From positions 1-9,269 of the forward strand of contig CALGNY010000151.1 in NCBI GenBank assembly GCA_937958375.1: a stretch of 9,269 nt of DNA. The letters are read 5' to 3'. The DNA comes from an uncultured Bacillaceae bacterium (GTDB lineage: Bacteria; Bacillota; Bacilli; Bacillales; Alkalibacillaceae). Numbering within the stretch: the stretch's first letter is position 1; each line of letters begins with the position of its first letter. Below are positions 1 to 5,683 of the stretch, piece after piece. Both the position numbers and the translations under genes were made by a program. The notes beneath the pieces were generated by a model that saw only the letters and a list, made by a program, of their open reading frames with translations, ran no database searches and had not been told where the DNA came from.

Positions 1-380
1 AACATTACCGCAACATAGGCATTTTCTTCGCCAGCCATGACATGGGCCCGCTCTACCTCATCAACATTATTGGCGATGCGTTCAGCGAGTTCGTCGGACA
101 CTTCAAAATTGTCTTGTCCGCTTCCATCACCAAACTCATTATCATTGACCCCCGAACCTCTACGTTCATTTTTGTCTGGGTCATTGCCTTGTCGATTAGC
201 GATTCCTTCTCGGTTTTGATTCCCATTACCCATACCATCATTTTGGTTACCTGTATATCTTGTTTGTTCATAATTTGTCTGGTTGTCACCATTGTTTCCA
301 TTCATGCCCGTGTCATCCGTTTGGCACGCAACCAATGTCATGACCGCCGTTAAAATGACCGCCATCATTGACTTCCGCAT
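1..380 (-). CDS. YhcN/YlaJ-type sporulation lipoprotein (3' end outside window)
   Basis: The first 126 codons of a gene that runs off the window edge, so the C-terminus is missing. The product begins with a short lipoprotein signal peptide: MRKS, a hydrophobic stretch, then a lipobox Leu16-Val-Ala-Cys19, so Cys19 should be lipidated and membrane-anchored. Residues 20-92 are Asn/Gly/Asp/Gln-rich and probably disordered. From about residue 93 (FEVSDELAERIANNVDEV, then HVMAGEENAYVAV) it resembles the conserved domain of the Bacillus YhcN/YlaJ spore lipoproteins. The ATG at 380 is chosen because a strong AAAGGAGGA site lies 7 bases upstream and codon 1 opens the signal peptide. The sigma-G-like promoter upstream fits forespore expression; B. 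subtilis YhcN is a spore membrane protein linked to germination or outgrowth. Exact family member is unsure because the C-terminus is not visible. Confidence 0.82.
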   Translation of the reverse strand, partial: MRKSMMAVILTAVMTLVACQTDDTGMNGNNGDNQTNYEQTRYTGNQNDGMGNGNQNREGIANRQGNDPDKNERRGSGVNDNEFGDGSGQDNFEVSDELAERIANNVDEVERAHVMAGEENAYVAVM

Positions 381-387
381 ACGTCAT

Positions 388-396
388 TCCTCCTTT
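388..396 (-). promoter_or_regulatory. Ribosome binding site of the YhcN-like gene
   Basis: AAAGGAGGA is nearly a full match to the 16S anti-Shine-Dalgarno and sits 7 bases before the ATG at 380. It fixes that start even though other ATG codons follow at codons 5 and 6. Confidence 0.75.
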
Positions 397-410
397 CATA
401 TGTTACTTGT

Positions 411-439
411 TAGTATGGAAAGGAAGAATCGGAATATGC
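411..439 (-). promoter_or_regulatory. Sigma-G-type (forespore) promoter of the YhcN-like gene
   Basis: On the minus strand a GCATA element (435-439) is followed after 17 bases by CATACTA (411-417). Both fit the published B. subtilis sigma-G consensus (about GMATR, 17-18 bases, CATNMTA) at every defined position. The predicted start of transcription, near 404, leaves a leader of about 24 bases that contains the ribosome binding site. There is no equally good sigma-A pair in the gap. The downstream gene is itself a sporulation lipoprotein, which supports the call. Some overlap with sigma-F recognition is possible. Confidence 0.65.
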
Positions 440-469
440 TAAATGCGGATTGCCAATTTATTCATGGAC

Positions 470-1171
470 CTACGAATGGTAGGAAATCATTTTTTGGAGC
501 GCTGGTGAAGCCAGCCCATCCATGGATTGAGTACCTTCGATCACGTCTGTAACCGTCGTTTCTGTGAGCAGTTCTCCTTGCTCCATCATCCACATCCGAT
601 CGGCCAACTCATGAATCACTTGCCAATCATGCGTAACAAAAATCAACGTAACCCCACGCTCGTTCAAACGATTTAACCACGCCAGCATGTCGTGTTTTGC
701 TGCTAAATCAACACCGACAAACGGTTCATCAAGAAAGACGATCCGTGGTTGCTGGATTAATCCAACCGCCAAGTTCACCTTTCGCTTCATTCCACCACTC
801 AGCTCGTGAATTCGCTTTTTCCACATCTCGTCTAATCGTAGGTTTTCAATCATTTCTTGCAAAAATTCAATGGACTGATTTCCAGTCATTTTTGAATAAA
901 ATTTGATATGTTCTTTTACGGTCAAGTTTTCAAAAAGCGCCAGTTGCTGCGGAATGTAACCAACTGCATTTTTTTCTCGTAGACCATCCGATACGTCTAT
1001 CTTCCCTGTGGTCGGCTGGATAATCCCTGCCATCAATCGCATTAAAGTTGACTTCCCAGCCCCATTAGGTCCAAACAACGTCAAGCGATCACCTGCATGC
1101 ACGGTACCGGAAATATCTTTAACCAAAGCGGTATTCTTTTTTTGATAGGAAACACTTGTTAACTGAAGCAT
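470..1171 (-). CDS. ABC-2-type exporter, ATP-binding protein
   Basis: A 233-residue cytoplasmic ATPase that should power the two permeases encoded just upstream. All ABC motifs are intact: Walker A GPNGAGKST (34-42), Q-loop in YIPQQ (about 75), signature LSGGM (124-128), Walker B IVFLDEP with the catalytic Glu (144-150) and the H-loop His in VTHD (181). This arrangement is typical of the CcmA/NatA-like subfamily exporting drugs, peptides or ions; the substrate cannot be read from the sequence. The ATG at 1171 starts the usual MLQL-type N-terminus; an AGGTGA lies 4 bases upstream. The adjacent ATG at 1174 is almost as likely. An ATG at 1201 overlaps the previous gene's stop as TAATG and would add ten residues by coupling, but lacks its own binding site; the TTG at 1216 is unlikely. 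Third gene of its operon, with no clear terminator after it. Confidence 0.88.
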   Translation of the reverse strand: MLQLTSVSYQKKNTALVKDISGTVHAGDRLTLFGPNGAGKSTLMRLMAGIIQPTTGKIDVSDGLREKNAVGYIPQQLALFENLTVKEHIKFYSKMTGNQSIEFLQEMIENLRLDEMWKKRIHELSGGMKRKVNLAVGLIQQPRIVFLDEPFVGVDLAAKHDMLAWLNRLNERGVTLIFVTHDWQVIHELADRMWMMEQGELLTETTVTDVIEGTQSMDGLASPALQKMISYHS

Positions 1172-1200
1172 CATTTCACCTATTTCTTTTTTAAAAATCA

Positions 1201-2178
1201 TTAAATCAAGAACCAAGTCGGGATGAACAAATGCATCCAGCTTTCAGAAATCAAATTCCAAGCAGCTAGCATAAAAACGACAAATGAAGCAATCCCATAA
1301 CTAATCGCAATCACATAAAGCCCTTGAATTTTTTTAACAAACAATGCGACCAACAAATAAAATAAAATTGAAGCTGCTAAGATAAGAAAAATCCATGTAT
1401 TGTCTAACATGCCGATCACATTGAGCGGCAATAACATAAGTATCCCTGAAATCAATAGAACGAACAATAGCCATGAACCATAGTACCAACCAGAACGACC
1501 AACCAGTTCAATCCGTTCGGTGATCCCTTGGTCTCGCCATTGGTATAAGAATCGGGTGAAATATCCAATGACAAGCCAAACATATAACCAAATGATCGGG
1601 AAAAAGATGGTGTTGTCCGATGCTCTCGGCTCCGTAGAACCTGCCGAACCAATCGTCTCGAAATTCATTTGAAAAATGGGTTCAGGTTCAAAGTAGCGTG
1701 TTCCATATTGATATACTTCATCCCAATCCGCATCCACCTGATACGTCTCAACAAGATTGGCCGCTTCAGCCCTCACAGCTCGACTCATAATTGCTGAAGC
1801 TAATTTTTCCTTGAATAATCCATCGACATAGCTATTTTCATTCCGGTACCATGTGATGATTTCATCGATTTCGCCTGATTGAATTCGCCCATCTATATTT
1901 TCTTGCATCACAAAGATCGCTTCCGCTTCTCCTTTAACCAATGGACGGAGATCGAATTCATCGGTTTTCTTGATTTGAAATGGCATTTCTTCAATATCGT
2001 TCATCAACTCATCTGTGAGCGGTTGATCAAACTCATCGACAATGATAATCGGTACGGTCACTTGATTGACGGTTTCCTCAGCTGTCGGAAGAACGAGAAA
2101 CCAGATGGCAAGCGGTATAACAAGAATCAACATCCAAGTTGTTTTCTTGCATAAAATGGATTTCCATAATGTAATCAT
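1201..2178 (-). CDS. ABC-2-type exporter permease, second subunit, short at the C-terminus
   Basis: A 325-residue membrane protein. It has one N-terminal helix (about 14-33), an acidic extracytoplasmic domain (34-190), then four helices (about 191-211, 231-257, 261-281 and 287-310). This is the topology of ABC2_membrane_3/NatB-like permeases. It ends at FIPTWFLI without the sixth helix that its operon partner has after the corresponding point. The ATG at 2178 overlaps the partner's stop as ATGA, and an AAGGTGA lies about 8 bases upstream inside the partner's end, so translational coupling is likely. It probably forms a heterodimer with the upstream permease and is driven by the downstream ATPase. 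Whether the short C-terminus is normal for this subunit or a truncation cannot be decided here. The substrate is unknown. Confidence 0.82.
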   Translation of the reverse strand: MITLWKSILCKKTTWMLILVIPLAIWFLVLPTAEETVNQVTVPIIIVDEFDQPLTDELMNDIEEMPFQIKKTDEFDLRPLVKGEAEAIFVMQENIDGRIQSGEIDEIITWYRNENSYVDGLFKEKLASAIMSRAVRAEAANLVETYQVDADWDEVYQYGTRYFEPEPIFQMNFETIGSAGSTEPRASDNTIFFPIIWLYVWLVIGYFTRFLYQWRDQGITERIELVGRSGWYYGSWLLFVLLISGILMLLPLNVIGMLDNTWIFLILAASILFYLLVALFVKKIQGLYVIAISYGIASFVVFMLAAWNLISESWMHLFIPTWFLI

Positions 2179-3365
2179 AGGCGATTCACCTTCTTTCCGG
2201 ATACCTGGTTAAGAAAGAGCATGATCGCCGTAAAACCAATCATGATTGCCCACTGCATCCATGGAATCCGTTCCTGACTAATGATCGACACAAAGCCAGT
2301 GTACAAACTTCGGACCGGTTCCAGCCAAGCGTTTTGGATCATCGCCGGTAGATAAGCTGGAGGAATGATGAATCCATTCACCAGTAACACCGTGATGACA
2401 ACGAGCAGAAAAGCAAACCATTTCATCGCCCGCTCCCTAATCAGCAGATCGACCATCAAAAACAACGCACAAATCAAAATCGAAACAAAAATCCACTGAA
2501 ACAGATATGGCCAGTCAATCGATAGGTAGGATTCCAACACTTGTGAACCAACTGCCACTAATATGGATACGTAAACCAAACTGAACGAAGCATGAAAGAA
2601 AAATCGGGCTAGCCGTTGTTTGGATTCAGTCACCTGAATCAGCTGCAAACGCTCTTGAATTGCGGCACTCTCCTTCGGTTGAAAAAGACTTGCAAGCAAA
2701 ATGAAGGTAGCAACATACAAAAACATCAATGCCCCTAATGTGAGCTGATGTTTCCAATCCAATAAATCTCCCGTCTGGCCTTCATGCATTTCAAATAAAT
2801 CATTACGACCCAGAGCCAGAAAAGTGAAGTGTAACGTATTTTGTTGGAGTGCTTCACTGCGCGCCTCACCTTCCAATTCATTACTATAAAAATGATGGAC
2901 CGTATTCACACCAGCTTGTGCCGAAGTTATGTACGATTGTCCACTTTCCAAAAATGTTTCGGCAAGCTGAGAACTGAATGGGATTGCATCATTTAAATAA
3001 ACATCAATTTGTTCGTTATGTCCGGATCGGAGTTCTTCTGTGAACCCTTCAGGGATGCGTATGATTGCCGCGGCCTCCCCTGGATTTTCAATATGTTCGG
3101 CTAACGCATTGCCACCGTCAACGAATTGAATTTGTTCAGCAAGCGTTTGATCTCCCGCCAGTTGACTAATCAATGCATTTGTTTCGAATGTCTCGTCTTC
3201 GTCGATGATGATGATCTCCACTTCTTCAAATTCCTCTTGAAACTGTGAAAATACAATCATCCCCACGATCAATAAAATTGAGATCGGAATCGTCAGTGTC
3301 ATGAGTAAGAGGGCCGGTGATTTAATCACACGTTTCCATTCATTTGCCCAAAGATGATAAAGCAT
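2175..3365 (-). CDS. ABC-2-type exporter permease, first subunit
   Basis: A 396-residue membrane protein with the layout of ABC2_membrane_3 permeases. It has a cytoplasmic start (MLYHLWANEWKRVIKSPAL), helix 1 (about 18-41), an extracytoplasmic domain of about 165 residues, then five helices (about 208-229, 254-276, 285-308, 314-337 and 371-389). The outer domain includes IIIIDEDE and an AAAIIRIPEGF segment, like the matching part of related exporters. It is the first gene of a three-gene operon, followed by its partner with an ATGA overlap. An ATG at 3392 would add nine residues, but it has no binding site and lies almost on the predicted transcription start. The ATG at 3365, with GGGAG and GAGGGA stretches just upstream, is therefore preferred. 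The substrate is unknown; drug, peptide or antibiotic export is typical of the family. Confidence 0.85.
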   Translation of the reverse strand: MLYHLWANEWKRVIKSPALLLMTLTIPISILLIVGMIVFSQFQEEFEEVEIIIIDEDETFETNALISQLAGDQTLAEQIQFVDGGNALAEHIENPGEAAAIIRIPEGFTEELRSGHNEQIDVYLNDAIPFSSQLAETFLESGQSYITSAQAGVNTVHHFYSNELEGEARSEALQQNTLHFTFLALGRNDLFEMHEGQTGDLLDWKHQLTLGALMFLYVATFILLASLFQPKESAAIQERLQLIQVTESKQRLARFFFHASFSLVYVSILVAVGSQVLESYLSIDWPYLFQWIFVSILICALFLMVDLLIRERAMKWFAFLLVVITVLLVNGFIIPPAYLPAMIQNAWLEPVRSLYTGFVSIISQERIPWMQWAIMIGFTAIMLFLNQVSGKKVNRL

Positions 3366-3400
3366 TCCCTCACCGCTCCCTTTTTTCTGCATATGAAACC

Positions 3401-3429
3401 ATTATATTATAGATTGTCTCACGCGTTAA
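3401..3429 (-). promoter_or_regulatory. Sigma-A-type promoter of the ABC-2 exporter operon
   Basis: TTAACG (3424-3429) is separated by 17 bases from a perfect TATAAT (3401-3406). A second TATAAT overlaps it at 3406-3411. The -35 element matches TTGACA at four of six positions. Transcription would start near 3394. The site lies between the rsgI terminator and the first permease, where an operon promoter is expected. Confidence 0.6.
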
Positions 3430-3454
3430 CTGTCCGTGTATGAAAAATGTCATT

Positions 3455-3486
3455 AAAAAAGATGCTCCGCTTTTCACGAAACATCT
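3455..3486 (-). terminator. Rho-independent terminator after rsgI
   Basis: On the minus strand AGATGTTTCG pairs with CGGAGCATCT. This makes a ten-base-pair stem with two G-T wobbles around a seven-base TGAAAAG loop. The stem runs directly into a T tract (3455-3460). It starts about 29 bases after the rsgI stop and separates that transcription unit from the ABC-2 exporter operon. Confidence 0.8.
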
Positions 3487-3514
3487 CAATTCCATTCATT
3501 TAATTATCCGACTT

Positions 3515-4885
3515 TCAAGGTGAAGGCGGACCTTGATTGTTAGACGGGTGATCCTCATCTTTATCAGATGGATGCTTGTCAGCTTTCTCATCACGAGGCT
3601 GATCACCCGATTGATTCGAAGGGTGATCATCATTTTCGGTTGGAGGGCCGTGTCCCTGCTGATCAGAAGGGTTTCCGTCACTTTTGTTTGACGGGTGATC
3701 TCCATCTTTGTTTGACGGATGATCATCACCTTTTTGTGATGGGTGACGCTCGTCCTTATTTGCTGGGTGTCCTTCCCCCTTGTTCGATGGATGATCCTCA
3801 TCTTTATTGGATGGATGGTCCTCTCCCTTATTGGACGGATGCTCCCCATCTTTATTGGACGGGTGTTCGCCATCTTCCTTCAATGGTTTGTTTCCCTTTT
3901 GATTTGATGGGTGGTCCTCGCCTTTATTAGAAGGATGACCATCAGACTGGTCTGTACCATCACCTTTATGATTTCTTTGGTCATCCGCTTCATTGCCAGC
4001 GTCATCTTGACCATCTATTTTTTTCTGCAGTCCTCTAGGCAGCTTTCCATCTTCTCTTAATTTCTTCAATAATCCAGGTGGTAAGTTCTCTCGATTCGAA
4101 TGTTCGATGAATCGTTTGAGAGCCTCCAATTGTCGGTCATTGTCCGTCTGACGTTCATTGCTTTCTTTTTGCGTGCTTTGTTCTTCTCTAACACCAGCTT
4201 CCTCCGATTCTTCCTCTTCATACATCTTAGACAATTGCTCCGTAGCATAGGTCAAATTCATCGATTGGTGAAACTCTTGCGCTTGCTTTCGTACATGCTC
4301 TGGAATCTCTAGGAGGGCAACTTCCATGGTGTCACGATAATCGTGAATGTTTTCAGAAATCTGGTCCAGGACTTCCGAATTTTTCGTTTCATCCAAATAG
4401 CTGATTCCGATCAAAACTTGATGGTTTTCCTGGATATAGCCTAGTTGATCGCTTTTTTCAATAATGGATTGGGAAAGATCGATCACCGATTGTTCCTGCC
4501 AAGCCAAATCACTCAGGACCGTTTCCCCATCTTCATTCAACCCGATCGCATCCACCACTTGATAGGATTCATTTACCGCTAATTCGATACTTGGATTAAT
4601 ATCGATACTGACATAGGCATACGTATCATTCGATGGCCCAAACCAACCGTAAAACGGAATTATCAATATAAGAATAAGAGCTAAAACAGTACTTACACGA
4701 AGAGCCATACTTGAAGATATTTTTCTCCAGACCGAAGAAGATGAACGCCCCTCTTCAACCGGTGCGACGGTAGCTTCCTGTCCGATTTCTAAATCAAAAA
4801 CGGGTTCAGTTTTGACGAATTCGCCTTGTGGAGTCAATACAATCGCATAATTTCTCTTTTTTTCTACCAGTACACCCCGAATCAT
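3515..4885 (-). CDS. rsgI: Anti-sigma-I factor RsgI, transmembrane, with repeat-rich outer tail
   Basis: A 456-residue single-pass membrane protein that should hold SigI inactive at the membrane until a signal releases it. The N-terminus (MIRGVLVEKKRNYAIVLTP, to about 45) is the cytoplasmic RsgI sigma-binding domain. A helix follows at about 64-83. The outer part opens with YAYVSIDINPSIEL, in which Asn97-Pro98 corresponds to the self-cleavage bond described for clostridial RsgI, followed by the conserved domain to about residue 205. Next come an acidic coiled region (about 218-262), a PPGLLKKLREDGKLPRGLQKK segment, and a long hydrophilic tail with octapeptide repeats (from about 317). The ATG at 4885 is 7 bases after a perfect AGGAGG and 2 bases after the sigI stop; a GTG at 4891 lies inside that binding site and is rejected. 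An intrinsic terminator follows. The identification is firm; the signal sensed is unknown. Confidence 0.93.
   Translation of the reverse strand: MIRGVLVEKKRNYAIVLTPQGEFVKTEPVFDLEIGQEATVAPVEEGRSSSSVWRKISSSMALRVSTVLALILILIIPFYGWFGPSNDTYAYVSIDINPSIELAVNESYQVVDAIGLNEDGETVLSDLAWQEQSVIDLSQSIIEKSDQLGYIQENHQVLIGISYLDETKNSEVLDQISENIHDYRDTMEVALLEIPEHVRKQAQEFHQSMNLTYATEQLSKMYEEEESEEAGVREEQSTQKESNERQTDNDRQLEALKRFIEHSNRENLPPGLLKKLREDGKLPRGLQKKIDGQDDAGNEADDQRNHKGDGTDQSDGHPSNKGEDHPSNQKGNKPLKEDGEHPSNKDGEHPSNKGEDHPSNKDEDHPSNKGEGHPANKDERHPSQKGDDHPSNKDGDHPSNKSDGNPSDQQGHGPPTENDDHPSNQSGDQPRDEKADKHPSDKDEDHPSNNQGPPSP
3536..3937 (-). repeat. Octapeptide-coding repeat region in rsgI
   Basis: This part of rsgI encodes about 14 His-Pro-Ser-Asn-Lys-like units. 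The core (3674-3865) is eight consecutive 24-base copies with no insertions, translating to HPSNKDGE, HPSNKGED, HPSNKDED, HPSNKGEG, HPANKDER, HPSQKGDD, HPSNKDGD and HPSNKSDG. Units on either side are spaced irregularly. The copies differ at the base level, so the array is partly diverged. Tandem 24-base units can expand or contract in frame, so tail length may vary between strains. Confidence 0.9.
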
Positions 4886-4887
4886 GG

Positions 4888-5622
4888 TCACACCTCCTTT
4901 ACATATTCTTTTAGGTAAACAAAGTCCTCTTTCAGTAAAATAAAAACCGCAAGAATATACTTCCGGTTACGCTCAATCGTTTTTTTGCTGACGTCTACGA
5001 GCGGAAGGATCTTTTTGATCGGAAGTCGCTTCTTTTCGATAATGTATTGCCGAATTTCCTCATTCTCGTAAACAAGATGAGCAATCTGCTGTGCTTGTTC
5101 CTTGGCATCACGATGTTTAGGTGAGTGTTCGACTAATTCATTAAATGAAAGACCATATTCTTTTAATACTTTCTGGTATTCTTCAATTTCAATTTGTCGA
5201 TACCAGGCGAGTTCGTCCTGTACGTATTGTTTTTTTGAAAGATCGTGAAGATAACTTTCATTGGATTGCTCACCGGATGGATCCTCCGCATCGAGCGAAA
5301 CCGTTTTCATATCTATTTTCTGGCTTCTGATGAAATCGATGACTTTTCTTGAAATCACCAGTCGGGCAAAAGTCAGGAACTTGCTCCCTTGATCCGTCTC
5401 AAAAGAATCGATTGCTTCGTTAAACGCCATCCAACCGACACTGAATTCGTCATCATGGGTTTGGTCGATATACCTTTTGCAAACCTTTGATACGCTGGTC
5501 GCAATAAAAGGACGGTAGTCTTTCAAAAGTGTATGACGAACTTCTTCGTTCCCCGATTGTGCTTGAAGAACCAGTTGTTCGAGGGTAGCGTCTTCTTTCT
5601 GTCGACGTCCGAACACCCTCAT
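4888..5622 (-). CDS. sigI: RNA polymerase sigma factor SigI
   Basis: A 244-residue sigma-70-family protein, close to the length of B. subtilis SigI (about 250). Region 2 is clear (about 55-100): DDEFSVGWMAFNEAIDSF followed by GSKFLTFARLVISRKVIDFIR, which covers core-polymerase and -10 contacts. There is no ordinary region 4; instead the C-terminal third carries the SigI-type helix-turn-helix (LPIKKILPLVDVSKKTIERNR). In B. subtilis SigI responds to heat and envelope stress and is held by RsgI, whose gene follows here by 2 bases; translation of the two is probably coupled. The ATG at 5622 is 5 bases after AGGTGG (5628-5633). The GTG codons at 5625 and 5631 are too close to or inside that site. 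No convincing promoter was found directly upstream, so read-through from the protease gene or a promoter not obvious by eye is likely. Confidence 0.94.
   Translation of the reverse strand: MRVFGRRQKEDATLEQLVLQAQSGNEEVRHTLLKDYRPFIATSVSKVCKRYIDQTHDDEFSVGWMAFNEAIDSFETDQGSKFLTFARLVISRKVIDFIRSQKIDMKTVSLDAEDPSGEQSNESYLHDLSKKQYVQDELAWYRQIEIEEYQKVLKEYGLSFNELVEHSPKHRDAKEQAQQIAHLVYENEEIRQYIIEKKRLPIKKILPLVDVSKKTIERNRKYILAVFILLKEDFVYLKEYVKEV
4891..4900 (-). promoter_or_regulatory. Ribosome binding site of rsgI inside the end of sigI
   Basis: AAAGGAGGTG lies within the last codons of sigI and is 5 to 8 bases before the ATG at 4885, depending on how it is aligned. Ribosomes finishing sigI therefore end on the rsgI initiation site, which would keep the sigma and anti-sigma factor levels linked. 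Confidence 0.75.
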
Positions 5623-5657
5623 CACTCCCACCTATTATATATTTCGATGCAAGGATT

Positions 5658-5674
5658 TGTTATATGACTGTACT
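5658..5674 (+). promoter_or_regulatory. Possible WalR box upstream of sigI
   Basis: TGTTAT, five bases, then TGTACT matches the WalR (YycF) consensus TGTWAH-N5-TGTWAH at 11 of 12 positions. It reads on the strand opposite to sigI and ends about 36 bases before the sigI ATG. WalR is reported to activate sigI in B. subtilis. The region is AT-rich, so a chance match is possible. Confidence 0.35.
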
Positions 5675-5683
5675 TTTAAATAA

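Noticed and set aside
42..353. A 103-codon plus-strand open frame at the window start
   Set aside because: It lies opposite the YhcN-like gene, whose signal peptide, lipobox, ribosome binding site and promoter are all present; the plus frame has no such support.
469..483. Inverted repeat CCTAC-GAATG-GTAGG at the end of the ATPase gene as a terminator
   Set aside because: The stem is only five base pairs and no T tract follows on the minus strand.
3496..3873. A 125-codon minus-strand open frame overlapping rsgI in another frame
   Set aside because: It is a repeat-driven shadow of rsgI, rich in Ile, Thr, Lys and Arg, without a start signal.
3568..3930. A 120-codon open frame on the plus strand opposite rsgI
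   Set aside because: It is the antisense image of the 24-base repeats, whose lack of stops in one frame repeats with the unit. It has no ribosome binding site and a His/Leu/Asp-rich composition with no domain.
5634..5639. A perfect TATAAT before sigI as its promoter
   Set aside because: Transcription would start inside or after the sigI ribosome binding site, and the -35 position (TAACAA) is poor.
5643..5646. CGAA before sigI as a sigma-I -10 element (autoregulation)
   Set aside because: The position would suit a short leader, but there is no C-rich -35 element at the right distance; four bases alone are not evidence.
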